Source of the DNA: Pseudomonadota bacterium
GTDB taxonomy: Bacteria > Pseudomonadota > Gammaproteobacteria > Arenicellales > UBA868
DNA: 15,693 nt
NCBI GenBank assembly: GCA_018661145.1
Contig: JABJIU010000051.1
Coordinates: 1-15,693, forward strand
Reading direction: 5' to 3'
Below the pieces are notes generated by a model. That model did not search any database, was not told the DNA's origin, and saw nothing but the letters and a program-made list of their open reading frames with translations. This document shows positions 1-6,648 of the stretch, one piece after another. Both the position numbers and the translations under genes were made by a program. Every line of letters begins with the position of its first letter. Within the stretch, counting starts at the first letter, position 1.

Positions 1-500
1 ACAATCGCTTTGGGGGTCGCGTCGTCAAGTCGCACCGCAAGCTCATTCGCAGCAAAACCACCGAACACGACGGAATGCACGGCGCCCAGTCGAGCGCACG
101 CGAGCATAGCGATCACCGCTTCGGGAACCATGGGCATATACACAATCACCCGGTCTCCTTTGCCGACGCCACGTGCGGCCAGCGCTCCTGAAAAACACGC
201 GACTGCATCACGCAACTCACTAAAAGAAAACACCTGACGCGACCGCGTCACCGCTGAGTCATAAATAAGGGCAGTACGGTCGCCGTTGCCCTCGTCCACA
301 TGCAAATCAACAGCGTTATAGCAAGTATTCAACTCGCCACCGGTGAACCATCGATAATACGGAGCATCCGAATCATCCAGCACCTTGTCCCACGGACGAG
401 TCCAGTGAACGTCTTTGGCCGCCTCAGACCAGAAATGTTCGGCATCTTCAAGCGATGCCTCAAACACCGTCGAATAAGAAGTTCCCGATTTTGTACTCAT
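1..500 (-). CDS. prpE: Propionyl-CoA/acetyl-CoA synthetase, N-terminal part (runs off left edge)
   Basis: This is an acyl-CoA synthetase of the AMP-forming family, which activates propionate or acetate with ATP and coenzyme A in the cytoplasm. About 166 N-terminal residues are visible; the family is usually 620-650 residues long, so roughly three quarters lies outside the window. The acetyl-CoA-synthetase N-terminal domain is clear: HFW near residue 22, WDKVLDD near 37, and YYRWF..GELNTCYNAVD at 48-65. The start of the AMP-binding domain follows (GDRVIVYMPM near 115, LGAVHSVVFGGF near 138). The YRWF/NTCYNAVD wording fits PrpE-type enzymes better than AcsA, from memory of E. coli PrpE, but the substrate cannot be fixed from this part. 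The ATG at 500 has AGGAA six bases upstream; an in-frame ATG at 506 is a less likely alternative. It is divergent from the enoyl-CoA hydratase, with 212 bases between them. Confidence 0.88.
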   Translation of the reverse strand, partial: MSTKSGTSYSTVFEASLEDAEHFWSEAAKDVHWTRPWDKVLDDSDAPYYRWFTGGELNTCYNAVDLHVDEGNGDRTALIYDSAVTRSRQVFSFSELRDAVACFSGALAARGVGKGDRVIVYMPMVPEAVIAMLACARLGAVHSVVFGGFAANELAVRLDDATPKAI

Positions 501-712
501 AGTCATTTCCTGAATCTGGTTGCCGACCCCGGGTTGCAGGCCAAAAACGCCCGCTATCAAGAACCTCTAACAGGCGCGGGACCCCCCGCCTGTCTGATAA
601 ACTCCTTCTGTTAACGTCGTATCAAATCCGAACCGCATTCCCACGCCGACGCCTTATCGAACTCGGCCGTAATTGTAACGGTTTGTATTTGTTTCCCCAA
701 AAAGGAGTCTCC
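501..712. promoter_or_regulatory. Divergent intergenic region between prpE-like gene and enoyl-CoA hydratase
   Basis: These 212 bases must hold the promoters of both divergent genes unless one is expressed from elsewhere. I see no convincing -35/-10 pair on either strand. The visible structure is a GC-rich hairpin at 570-593 and, on the minus strand, a run of five T at 547-543 (both described separately). Just before the right-hand gene, AAAGGAG at 700-706 is an excellent ribosome-binding site. Confidence 0.5.
570..593. other. GC-rich hairpin in leader of prpE-like gene
   Basis: ACAGGCG (570-576) pairs perfectly with CGCCTGT (587-593). After one bulged C at 577, GGG (578-580) pairs with CCC (584-586), leaving a three-base loop. 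The ten-pair hairpin is not directly followed by a T run on either strand, so it is not a simple terminator. On the minus strand it lies 70 bases before the prpE-like start and would be in its untranslated leader if transcription starts further right. Confidence 0.55.
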
Positions 713-1489
713 ATGAGTTACCAATTTATTCTTGCAGAGGCCCGCGACAGTGTCGGGCTAATTACACTGAACCGACCTGACGCGTTGAACGCGCTCTCCG
801 ACGACCTGATGGATGAGATAGGTCAGGCACTCAGGGGGTTTGAACAGGATGATGCCATCGGAGCAATAATCATCACCGGCGATGAAAAAGCCTTCGCCGC
901 AGGCGCCGATATCAAAGGCATGAAGGAACGCTCCTACATGGACGTTTACCTCGGTAACTTTATTGGACGCAATTGGGAACAGGTCACGCGGTGCCGTAAA
1001 CCGGTGATCGCGGCAGTCGCCGGCTACGCGCTGGGTGGTGGATGCGAGCTCGCAATGATGTGTGACTTCATCCTTGCGGCTGATAACGCCCGCTTCGGCC
1101 AACCTGAGATCAAGCTCGGTATCATCCCCGGCGCAGGCGGGACACAACGCCTGACGCGCTTTGTGGGCAAGTCCAAGGCGATGGAGATGTGTCTGACCGG
1201 CCGCATGATGGACGCCGATGAAGCCGAACGCAGCGGACTGGTTAGTCGGGTGGTTCCCCTAACCGAACTTCTGGATGAGGCTCTGAAAACCGCTACCTCG
1301 ATTGCGTCCATGTCACGGCCATCGGTATTCATGGCGAAAACGGCTGTCAACAAAGCCTACGAAACGACCCTTGCTGAAGGGGTTGCGGCCGAACGGATCA
1401 TGTTCCAGTCGCTGTTCGCGACAGAGGACCAGAAAGAAGGCATGGCAGCGTTCGCTGAAAAGCGCCCTGCTGACTTCAAGAACCGCTAG
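713..1489 (+). CDS. Enoyl-CoA hydratase (crotonase family)
   Basis: This cytoplasmic crotonase adds water across the 2,3-double bond of an enoyl-CoA, as in fatty-acid beta-oxidation or short-chain acyl-CoA breakdown. The 258 residues match the usual length. AGADIKGM (63-70) forms the first half of the oxyanion hole and GYALGGGCELAMMCD (104-118) the second. The two catalytic glutamates of true hydratases are both present, Glu112 in GGGCEL and Glu132 in QPEI, with the 20-residue spacing seen in the rat mitochondrial enzyme (Glu144/Glu164). PGAGGTQRL follows at 139-147. The ATG at 713 is chosen because AAAGGAG lies just upstream; a TTG at 683 in the same frame lacks such a site. Its closeness to a propionate/acetate-activating enzyme suggests acyl-CoA metabolism, but the chain-length preference is unknown. 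The mtnA gene starts 9 bases after its stop. Confidence 0.95.
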   Translation: MSYQFILAEARDSVGLITLNRPDALNALSDDLMDEIGQALRGFEQDDAIGAIIITGDEKAFAAGADIKGMKERSYMDVYLGNFIGRNWEQVTRCRKPVIAAVAGYALGGGCELAMMCDFILAADNARFGQPEIKLGIIPGAGGTQRLTRFVGKSKAMEMCLTGRMMDADEAERSGLVSRVVPLTELLDEALKTATSIASMSRPSVFMAKTAVNKAYETTLAEGVAAERIMFQSLFATEDQKEGMAAFAEKRPADFKNR

Positions 1490-1498
1490 GTCACCGAC

Positions 1499-2608
1499 GT
1501 GCAGGTCGACGGCAGTCACTTTCGATCCATATGGCTAGCTGACGCTAAGCCAGAAGTTCTCGTGATCGACCAGACCCTGCTGCCCTTCGCTTTTGAGGTC
1601 CGGACCCTGAGTACCGTCAGCGAGACGGCACTCGCTATCCGTAACATGGTGGTCCGCGGTGCGCCGCTGATTGGCGCCACGGCCGCCTGCGGGCTTTATC
1701 TTGCCGCAGCAACTGACTCGGCGGAGGCGAATCTGCGAGACGCTTATCAGGACCTGCTGTCCTCCCGACCGACCGCGGTAAACCTGCGTTGGGCGCTGGA
1801 TCGGATGCTGCCCCCGCTGCTTGCCGAACCCAAGTCCACCCGAGCAGAGCTCGCCCGGACACTCGCGCAGCAGATCTGCGACGAAGACGTCGCCACCAAC
1901 AGCGGAATCGGGGACCATGGCCTGAGCCTGATATCTGAAGCAGCAAACTCCTCCCGGGATCGCGCGGTGAATATCCTGACCCACTGTAATGCCGGCTGGT
2001 TGGCAACCGTCGACTGGGGTACAGCGTTAGCACCGATTTTCAAAGCACACGATGCGGGGATTCCAGTCCACGTATGGGTCGACGAAACCCGACCCCGCAA
2101 CCAGGGAGCCTCTTTAACCGCGTGGGAACTAGGGGCGCACGGCGTCTCGCATACGGTGATTGCCGATAACGCCGGTGGCCACCTGATGCAACAGGGGAAA
2201 ATCGACCTTTGTATTGTCGGTTCAGATCGAACGACACGCACCGGGGACGTCTGCAACAAGATCGGCACATACCTGAAGGCGCTCGCAGCGCATGACAACG
2301 GCATCCCTTTTTATGCTGCACTGCCCTCCTCCACCATCGACTGGACGATCCGGGAAGGCATCCGCGATATCCCGATCGAGGAACGATCAGCAGAAGAAGT
2401 CAGTCACATTAGCGGGCTAGATAACGAGACAGGTAAGTTAGCCCGGGTTCGCATCATCCCCGAGGCCAGTTCGGCTGCCAATCCGGCCTTTGATGTCACA
2501 CCCCGGAAATTTGTTGACGGCATCATTACCGAGCGGGGTACCGCAGAGGCGTCCGAGAAAGGCCTTGTTGCTCTCTTTCCGCAGGAAGCTGAGACTCGAA
2601 CGGTATAA
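1499..2608 (+). CDS. mtnA: S-methyl-5-thioribose-1-phosphate isomerase
   Basis: MtnA converts methylthioribose-1-phosphate to methylthioribulose-1-phosphate in the methionine salvage pathway, in the cytoplasm. The 369-residue protein is of normal length. Family marks are the N-terminal RSIWL (9-13) and IDQTLLP (23-29), RGAPLIGATAA (53-63), the catalytic-cysteine motif THCNAGWLAT (161-170, Cys163), and GSDRTTRTGDVCNKIGTY (241-258), whose Asp243 matches the catalytic aspartate next to Cys160 in the B. subtilis enzyme (Cys160/Asp240). The start is GTG at 1499: the reading VQVDGSHFRSIWL lines up with typical MtnA N-termini, and no upstream in-frame alternative is better. No ribosome-binding site is evident. 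With only 9 bases after the hydratase stop, translation is probably coupled. Other salvage genes (mtnB, mtnC, mtnD) are not in the window, so the pathway is presumably scattered. Confidence 0.95.
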   Translation: MQVDGSHFRSIWLADAKPEVLVIDQTLLPFAFEVRTLSTVSETALAIRNMVVRGAPLIGATAACGLYLAAATDSAEANLRDAYQDLLSSRPTAVNLRWALDRMLPPLLAEPKSTRAELARTLAQQICDEDVATNSGIGDHGLSLISEAANSSRDRAVNILTHCNAGWLATVDWGTALAPIFKAHDAGIPVHVWVDETRPRNQGASLTAWELGAHGVSHTVIADNAGGHLMQQGKIDLCIVGSDRTTRTGDVCNKIGTYLKALAAHDNGIPFYAALPSSTIDWTIREGIRDIPIEERSAEEVSHISGLDNETGKLARVRIIPEASSAANPAFDVTPRKFVDGIITERGTAEASEKGLVALFPQEAETRTV

Positions 2609-2641
2609 ACTATCTCGTGCCCCTTTCCGACCAGCACTGAT

Positions 2642-4813
2642 TTGCATCCTTTGAATCCTGGACTTTTTGTGCGGCACACTGCTCGTAAGCGCCTGGTTGC
2701 GGGAGTCCTGCTCGGACTTTTGGTCGCCCTTTCCAGCATAGGGATCAGTGCAGCAATACCGTCGGTTTCAGCGCTCACCGCCGAACCCCATCATGACCGC
2801 ACGCTTAAACTCATCAACTACTTTGTTGAGCGGTATCACTACCGAAAGACGAAGCTCGACGACCCGTTGTCGTCACAGATCCTGGACCGTTATCTGGATG
2901 CGCTTGATGTCAATCGCAGCTACTTTCTGGCCAATGATATTGAATTCTTCGAGTCATATCGCTATGAGCTTGACGACTATCTCAGCGCTCGGGACAGCGA
3001 GCCGCTATTTTCTATTTTCAATATCTACCGCTCCCGCGTCCTTAACAGAATCGATTACGCGCTGGATCTGCTGGAGAAGCCGTTTGACTTCTCAGTTGAC
3101 GAGGTCTATCCCTTCGACCGCACCGAGGCGCCCTGGGCCATCGATACCGCCGACCTCGACGACTTATGGCGGCGCCGGGTAAAGAATGACTATCTCATTT
3201 TGAAATTGGAGGACAAGGCGCATTCGGAAATTTCCAAGACGCTTAAGGATCGGTATCAGCAGCAGAAACGGCGCATTCTTCAAATATCCAGTCAGGATGT
3301 GTTTCAGATCGTGGTCAACGCGTATATGTCGGCCATCGAACCGCATACGGGTTATTTCTCGCCTCGGGCGACCGAAAACTTCAAGATCCGGATGAGCCTC
3401 TCCCTAGAAGGCATCGGCGCTGTTTTGCAGGCACAAAATGAATACACGGTGGTTCAACGTGTGGTCCCCGGCGGCCCCGCAGAACTTGAGGGCAGCCTTC
3501 GCGCCGGTGACCGGATTATAGGTGTAGGCCAAGGGGATACAGAGTCGGTGGTCGATGTCATCGGTTGGCGCCTGGATGACGTGGTCGATCTGATCCGAGG
3601 ACCCAAGGGATCGATTGTTCGGCTACAGATTCGATCTGATCCCAAGACCGGCAACAGTGGGTCAAGAGTTCTGACATTGACCCGAGACGAGATAAAACTC
3701 GAGGAGCAGGCATCTCAGAGCAGTCTGTTGGAAGTACGAGACACCGAACAGATCCGCCGGATCGGAGTAATCGACATTCCGACTTTCTATGTCGACTTCG
3801 ACGCCCGGTCGCGCGGCGATGCGGACTACCGCAGCACTACCCGAGATGTACGCCGCCTGATCAGGGAGCTTGAGGACGAGGGCATAGATGGACTGATCAT
3901 TGATCTTCGCGGCAATGGCGGCGGCGCCCTTGCAGAAGCGACGGCTCTGACCGGGCTGTTCATAGATTCAGGGCCAGTCGTGCAAGTACGCGATGCTCGC
4001 GGACGGACTCGGGTTAACCGTGATCCTAGTGATGATCTCGCCTACGCCGGACCCCTTGCGGTCATTGTTGATCGCGACAGTGCCTCAGCTTCCGAAATAT
4101 TTTCCGGGGCGATTCAGGACTATCATCGCGGCATCATCGTCGGCGAGCCCACCTACGGAAAAGGAACCGTCCAGAACCTGATCGACCTTGACCGATACTC
4201 CGAGGATCCCGAGCAACAGCTTGGCCAGTTAAAACTGACCATCGCCCAGTTCTTCCGAATCACCGGAGTCAGTACACAACATCGGGGCGTCGTGCCGGAC
4301 ATTGTGCTTCCCAGCCGGGGTCCGGACCTACCGTATGGCGAGAAGGCGCTGGAGAACGCATTGCCTTTCGCTGAGATTGACGCAACGACCTTTTCACGGT
4401 TCTCCAGTGATCATCCCGCGTATGACCTTGACCAGCTTCGCAAGATACACAACGCTCGCGTCCTGAGCGATCCGGATTTTACGTATCTCGCCGACCTTCG
4501 GGAAATCGATCTACCACTGGCACAGGTCACCGAAGTTTCTCTGCTGGAAAGTCAGCGAAAAGAAGACCGTGATCACAGGGAGGGTGAACAGAAGCGCATG
4601 TTTGAATCACTCAAGCAGGCCTACGGATATGATGACCCTACGGAACAGCCAGCCGAGGTTTTGCCCAGAGACGCGGTCCTGCTAGAGTCGGCCCGCATTC
4701 TCGCCGGCATGAGTCTCGACACCTTCGAAGGTCGTCTCGTCGTGCAAAGGATAGAACCCGGGATTTCACCTCTCAACGATGCACATTCCGACACCCCCTC
4801 CACTGACCAGTAG
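2642..4813 (+). CDS. prc: Tail-specific (C-terminal processing) periplasmic protease Prc/Tsp
   Basis: This is a periplasmic serine protease that degrades proteins with nonpolar C-termini and processes cell-wall-related proteins. With 723 codons from the first start it is slightly longer than E. coli Prc (about 680). A basic stretch (RHTARKR, 11-17) and hydrophobic core (18-38) form a signal peptide. After the N-terminal Tsp domain come a PDZ domain (about 248-333), the protease core with GNGGGAL (424-430), and a C-terminal domain (about 565-705). The catalytic set by alignment to E. coli S430/D441/K455 is Ser482 (DRDSASASEIF), Asp493 (QDYHRG) and Lys507 (GEPTYGKGTV). The start is uncertain: in-frame TTG at 2642 and 2651 and GTG at 2669 all lie before the signal peptide. 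Only 2669 has even a weak GGA upstream, and it would still leave a good signal peptide. It lies 33 bases after mtnA. Confidence 0.95.
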   Translation: MHPLNPGLFVRHTARKRLVAGVLLGLLVALSSIGISAAIPSVSALTAEPHHDRTLKLINYFVERYHYRKTKLDDPLSSQILDRYLDALDVNRSYFLANDIEFFESYRYELDDYLSARDSEPLFSIFNIYRSRVLNRIDYALDLLEKPFDFSVDEVYPFDRTEAPWAIDTADLDDLWRRRVKNDYLILKLEDKAHSEISKTLKDRYQQQKRRILQISSQDVFQIVVNAYMSAIEPHTGYFSPRATENFKIRMSLSLEGIGAVLQAQNEYTVVQRVVPGGPAELEGSLRAGDRIIGVGQGDTESVVDVIGWRLDDVVDLIRGPKGSIVRLQIRSDPKTGNSGSRVLTLTRDEIKLEEQASQSSLLEVRDTEQIRRIGVIDIPTFYVDFDARSRGDADYRSTTRDVRRLIRELEDEGIDGLIIDLRGNGGGALAEATALTGLFIDSGPVVQVRDARGRTRVNRDPSDDLAYAGPLAVIVDRDSASASEIFSGAIQDYHRGIIVGEPTYGKGTVQNLIDLDRYSEDPEQQLGQLKLTIAQFFRITGVSTQHRGVVPDIVLPSRGPDLPYGEKALENALPFAEIDATTFSRFSSDHPAYDLDQLRKIHNARVLSDPDFTYLADLREIDLPLAQVTEVSLLESQRKEDRDHREGEQKRMFESLKQAYGYDDPTEQPAEVLPRDAVLLESARILAGMSLDTFEGRLVVQRIEPGISPLNDAHSDTPSTDQ

Positions 4814-4814
4814 T

Positions 4815-4830
4815 AGCGCTCCGAAGCGTT
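4815..4830 (+). other. Small hairpin just upstream of avtA start
   Basis: AGCGCT (4815-4820) and AGCGTT (4825-4830) can pair as a six-pair stem with one G-U pair around the four-base loop CCGA. It ends eight bases before the avtA ATG, where a ribosome-binding site would be expected but none is visible. It is not followed by a T run, so it is not a terminator. The stem is short and could be chance. Confidence 0.3.
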
Positions 4831-4838
4831 AAAGCTCA

Positions 4839-6110
4839 ATGAAGTTTTCCTCATTTGGAAATTTCCTGACCTCCGGTTCGGGAATTCTCACGCTCATGGA
4901 GGATATAGACAGCGCCCTCAACAGTTCTGCTGAAATGCGGCCTCTCGGAGGAGGCAATCCCGCGCGCATTCCCGAAATGCAGAGGGTCTTTCGTGACGCT
5001 ATGAACAAGCTGCTTGCCGATGGCGAGGAGTTTGAACGCCTGGCCGGAAAATACGATGGGGCCAGAGGCAACGCTCGTTTCATTGACGGACTTGCGACGC
5101 TGCTACAGTCGCGATGCGGATGGGATGTCGGACCCCAGAATATTGCCATCACCAACGGCAGTCAAAGTTCGTTTTACGTGCTATTTCATCTGTTTGCCGG
5201 CGAATTCAACCAGGGCAAGAAACGAAAGATTCTTCTACCCCTCGCGCCAGAATACATCGGTTATGCAGACGTGGGGATGGGTGCAGATCTTTTTCATACC
5301 TACCGGCCCACCATCGAGTTGAGGGGGGATCGTGAGTTCAAGTACCACGTGGACTTCGCGCACTTGGACGTTTCGGATGAGATCGGCGCGATTGCCGTTT
5401 CTCGCCCCACTAACCCTACTGGCAACGTATTGACCGACGCCGAAGTCGCCCAGCTCCGAGAACTAGCGATCCGGCATGAAGTTCCGTTTATTCTCGATTC
5501 CGCTTACGGCGGGCCATTCCCAAACATTGTTTTTCCTGAGACAGAAAACCTCTGGGATAACAACACTATCCTGTGTCTCAGCCTCTCGAAACTCGGGCTA
5601 CCGGGCCTGCGCACCGGAATCATTGTGGCACACGAAAAAATAATCCGTGCAGTTACCGCAGCTAATGCCATTGTGTCGCTCGCGCCAGGCAGCATCGGGC
5701 CGGGACTGGTTTGTGCCATGGTCGAAGACGGCAGTATTCTGAACCTGTCGGACCAAGTGATAAGGCCCTACTATCAGGAAAAGGTAAAACAAGCGGTCAC
5801 CTGGGTGACCGCGGCAATGAAAGACCTGCCCTGTCGGATCCACACGCCTGAAGGTGCTATTTTCCTCTGGCTATGGTTCGAGGGCCTGCCGATCACCAGC
5901 GAGAGCCTGTATCAACGCTCGAAGCAAAGAGGCGTACTGGTAATTGCCGGAGAATACTTCTTTCCAGGGATGGAGGACCCGTGGACGCACCGTCACGAGT
6001 GTATCCGGATTTCCTATGCCCAGGATGCCGAGTCTGTTCAGGCAGGCATCGCGATCATCGGTGAAGAAGTTGCCCGGGCCTACAACGAGAGCACCTCCAA
6101 AACAGACTGA
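4839..6110 (+). CDS. avtA: Valine-pyruvate aminotransferase
   Basis: AvtA is a pyridoxal-phosphate enzyme that exchanges amino groups between valine and pyruvate, linking alanine and branched-chain amino acid pools. The 423 residues (E. coli AvtA is 417) match it along their length from memory: GGGNPARIPEMQ (37-48), YDGARG (72-77), ITNGSQSSF (104-112), PLAPEYIGYAD (134-144), SRPTNPTGNV (188-197), SLSKLGLPG (248-256) and PEGAIFLWLWF near 338. The lysine that binds the cofactor is Lys251 in SLSKLGLPG. It is a fold-type I aminotransferase, unrelated to the class IV enzyme at the right edge. The ATG at 4839 aligns with E. coli, but no ribosome-binding site is evident. It follows prc by 25 bases and probably shares its transcript. 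It converges on the Nudix gene; a hairpin spans both stop codons. Confidence 0.96.
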   Translation: MKFSSFGNFLTSGSGILTLMEDIDSALNSSAEMRPLGGGNPARIPEMQRVFRDAMNKLLADGEEFERLAGKYDGARGNARFIDGLATLLQSRCGWDVGPQNIAITNGSQSSFYVLFHLFAGEFNQGKKRKILLPLAPEYIGYADVGMGADLFHTYRPTIELRGDREFKYHVDFAHLDVSDEIGAIAVSRPTNPTGNVLTDAEVAQLRELAIRHEVPFILDSAYGGPFPNIVFPETENLWDNNTILCLSLSKLGLPGLRTGIIVAHEKIIRAVTAANAIVSLAPGSIGPGLVCAMVEDGSILNLSDQVIRPYYQEKVKQAVTWVTAAMKDLPCRIHTPEGAIFLWLWFEGLPITSESLYQRSKQRGVLVIAGEYFFPGMEDPWTHRHECIRISYAQDAESVQAGIAIIGEEVARAYNESTSKTD

Positions 6111-6128
6111 TTCGGAAAACTCAGTCTG
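6103..6128. terminator. Shared hairpin spanning the stop codons of avtA and the Nudix gene
   Basis: CAGACTGA (6103-6110) and TCAGTCTG (6121-6128) are perfect inverted repeats with a ten-base loop. The left arm contains the avtA TGA and the right arm the Nudix TGA (read on the other strand). On the minus strand the stem is followed by TTTT, which would fit a weak terminator for the GMC-Nudix transcript. On the plus strand there is no T run. The stem is short, with half its pairs GC. Confidence 0.45.
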
Positions 6129-6648
6129 ACTCCTTAAGTGCCCTGTAGGTCTTCCAGATGAATTGAAAAACAGGGGAAAGCGATTCTGCTCCAGAGCTGA
6201 CCCAGCGATCGAGTTCAGCGGGATCAAACCAGTCACCTCCGGACATCTCTTCAAGGTTAGGGACTAGGGTCTTGTCAGTTTCGACCCGATAGACCCAGGC
6301 AAACTCCATACCAGTATCTACAGATGCATCGAGCTTAAAAAGACGGGGTGGCACCTGATCGAGAATCAGCCCAACCTCTTCTTCAACTTCGCGAACGCAG
6401 CATTCGTCGTAACTCTCGCCGGCATCCACGTGCCCCGCTACCGACGAATCCCACATGCCGGGATTCTCTACTTTATGCTTCCCGCGCTTTTGCAGGAATA
6501 GCGCCCCCTTCGGGTTGAACACCAGCACATGAACAGCACGGTGGCGCAGACCCTGAAGATGGATTTCGTCCCGCCTCTTCTCTCCGATTACCGAGTCCGT
6601 CGGATCCACCACGGACAAGATTTCGGCATCCTCAACCGGGCGACTCAA
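6121..6648 (-). CDS. Nudix hydrolase
   Basis: Nudix enzymes split nucleoside diphosphates linked to another group, or related diphosphates, using a divalent metal. The complete Nudix box is present: a glycine in AGHVDAGE, then REVEEEVGL, fitting G-x5-E-x7-REUxEExGU exactly (about residues 93-115 of 175). The preceding HRAVHVLVFNPKG and LFLQKRG resemble the YfcD/isopentenyl-diphosphate-isomerase-like subgroup, so this is probably a YfcD-type enzyme of unknown substrate. The start is inferred as TTG at 6648, which overlaps the stop of the upstream GMC gene as TTGA. No ATG is available near the N-terminus; an in-frame GTG a dozen codons in would still keep the whole domain. It is probably translationally coupled to the GMC oxidoreductase. 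Confidence 0.9.
   Translation of the reverse strand: MSRPVEDAEILSVVDPTDSVIGEKRRDEIHLQGLRHRAVHVLVFNPKGALFLQKRGKHKVENPGMWDSSVAGHVDAGESYDECCVREVEEEVGLILDQVPPRLFKLDASVDTGMEFAWVYRVETDKTLVPNLEEMSGGDWFDPAELDRWVSSGAESLSPVFQFIWKTYRALKESD

Noticed and set aside
300..614. Plus-strand open frame of about 104 codons opposite the prpE-like gene
   Set aside because: It lies mostly antisense to a well-supported acyl-CoA synthetase frame and shows no recognisable protein features.
683..712. Upstream TTG start for the enoyl-CoA hydratase
   Set aside because: The ATG at 713 has a far better ribosome site and gives the standard 258-residue length; the extra ten residues include the ribosome site itself.
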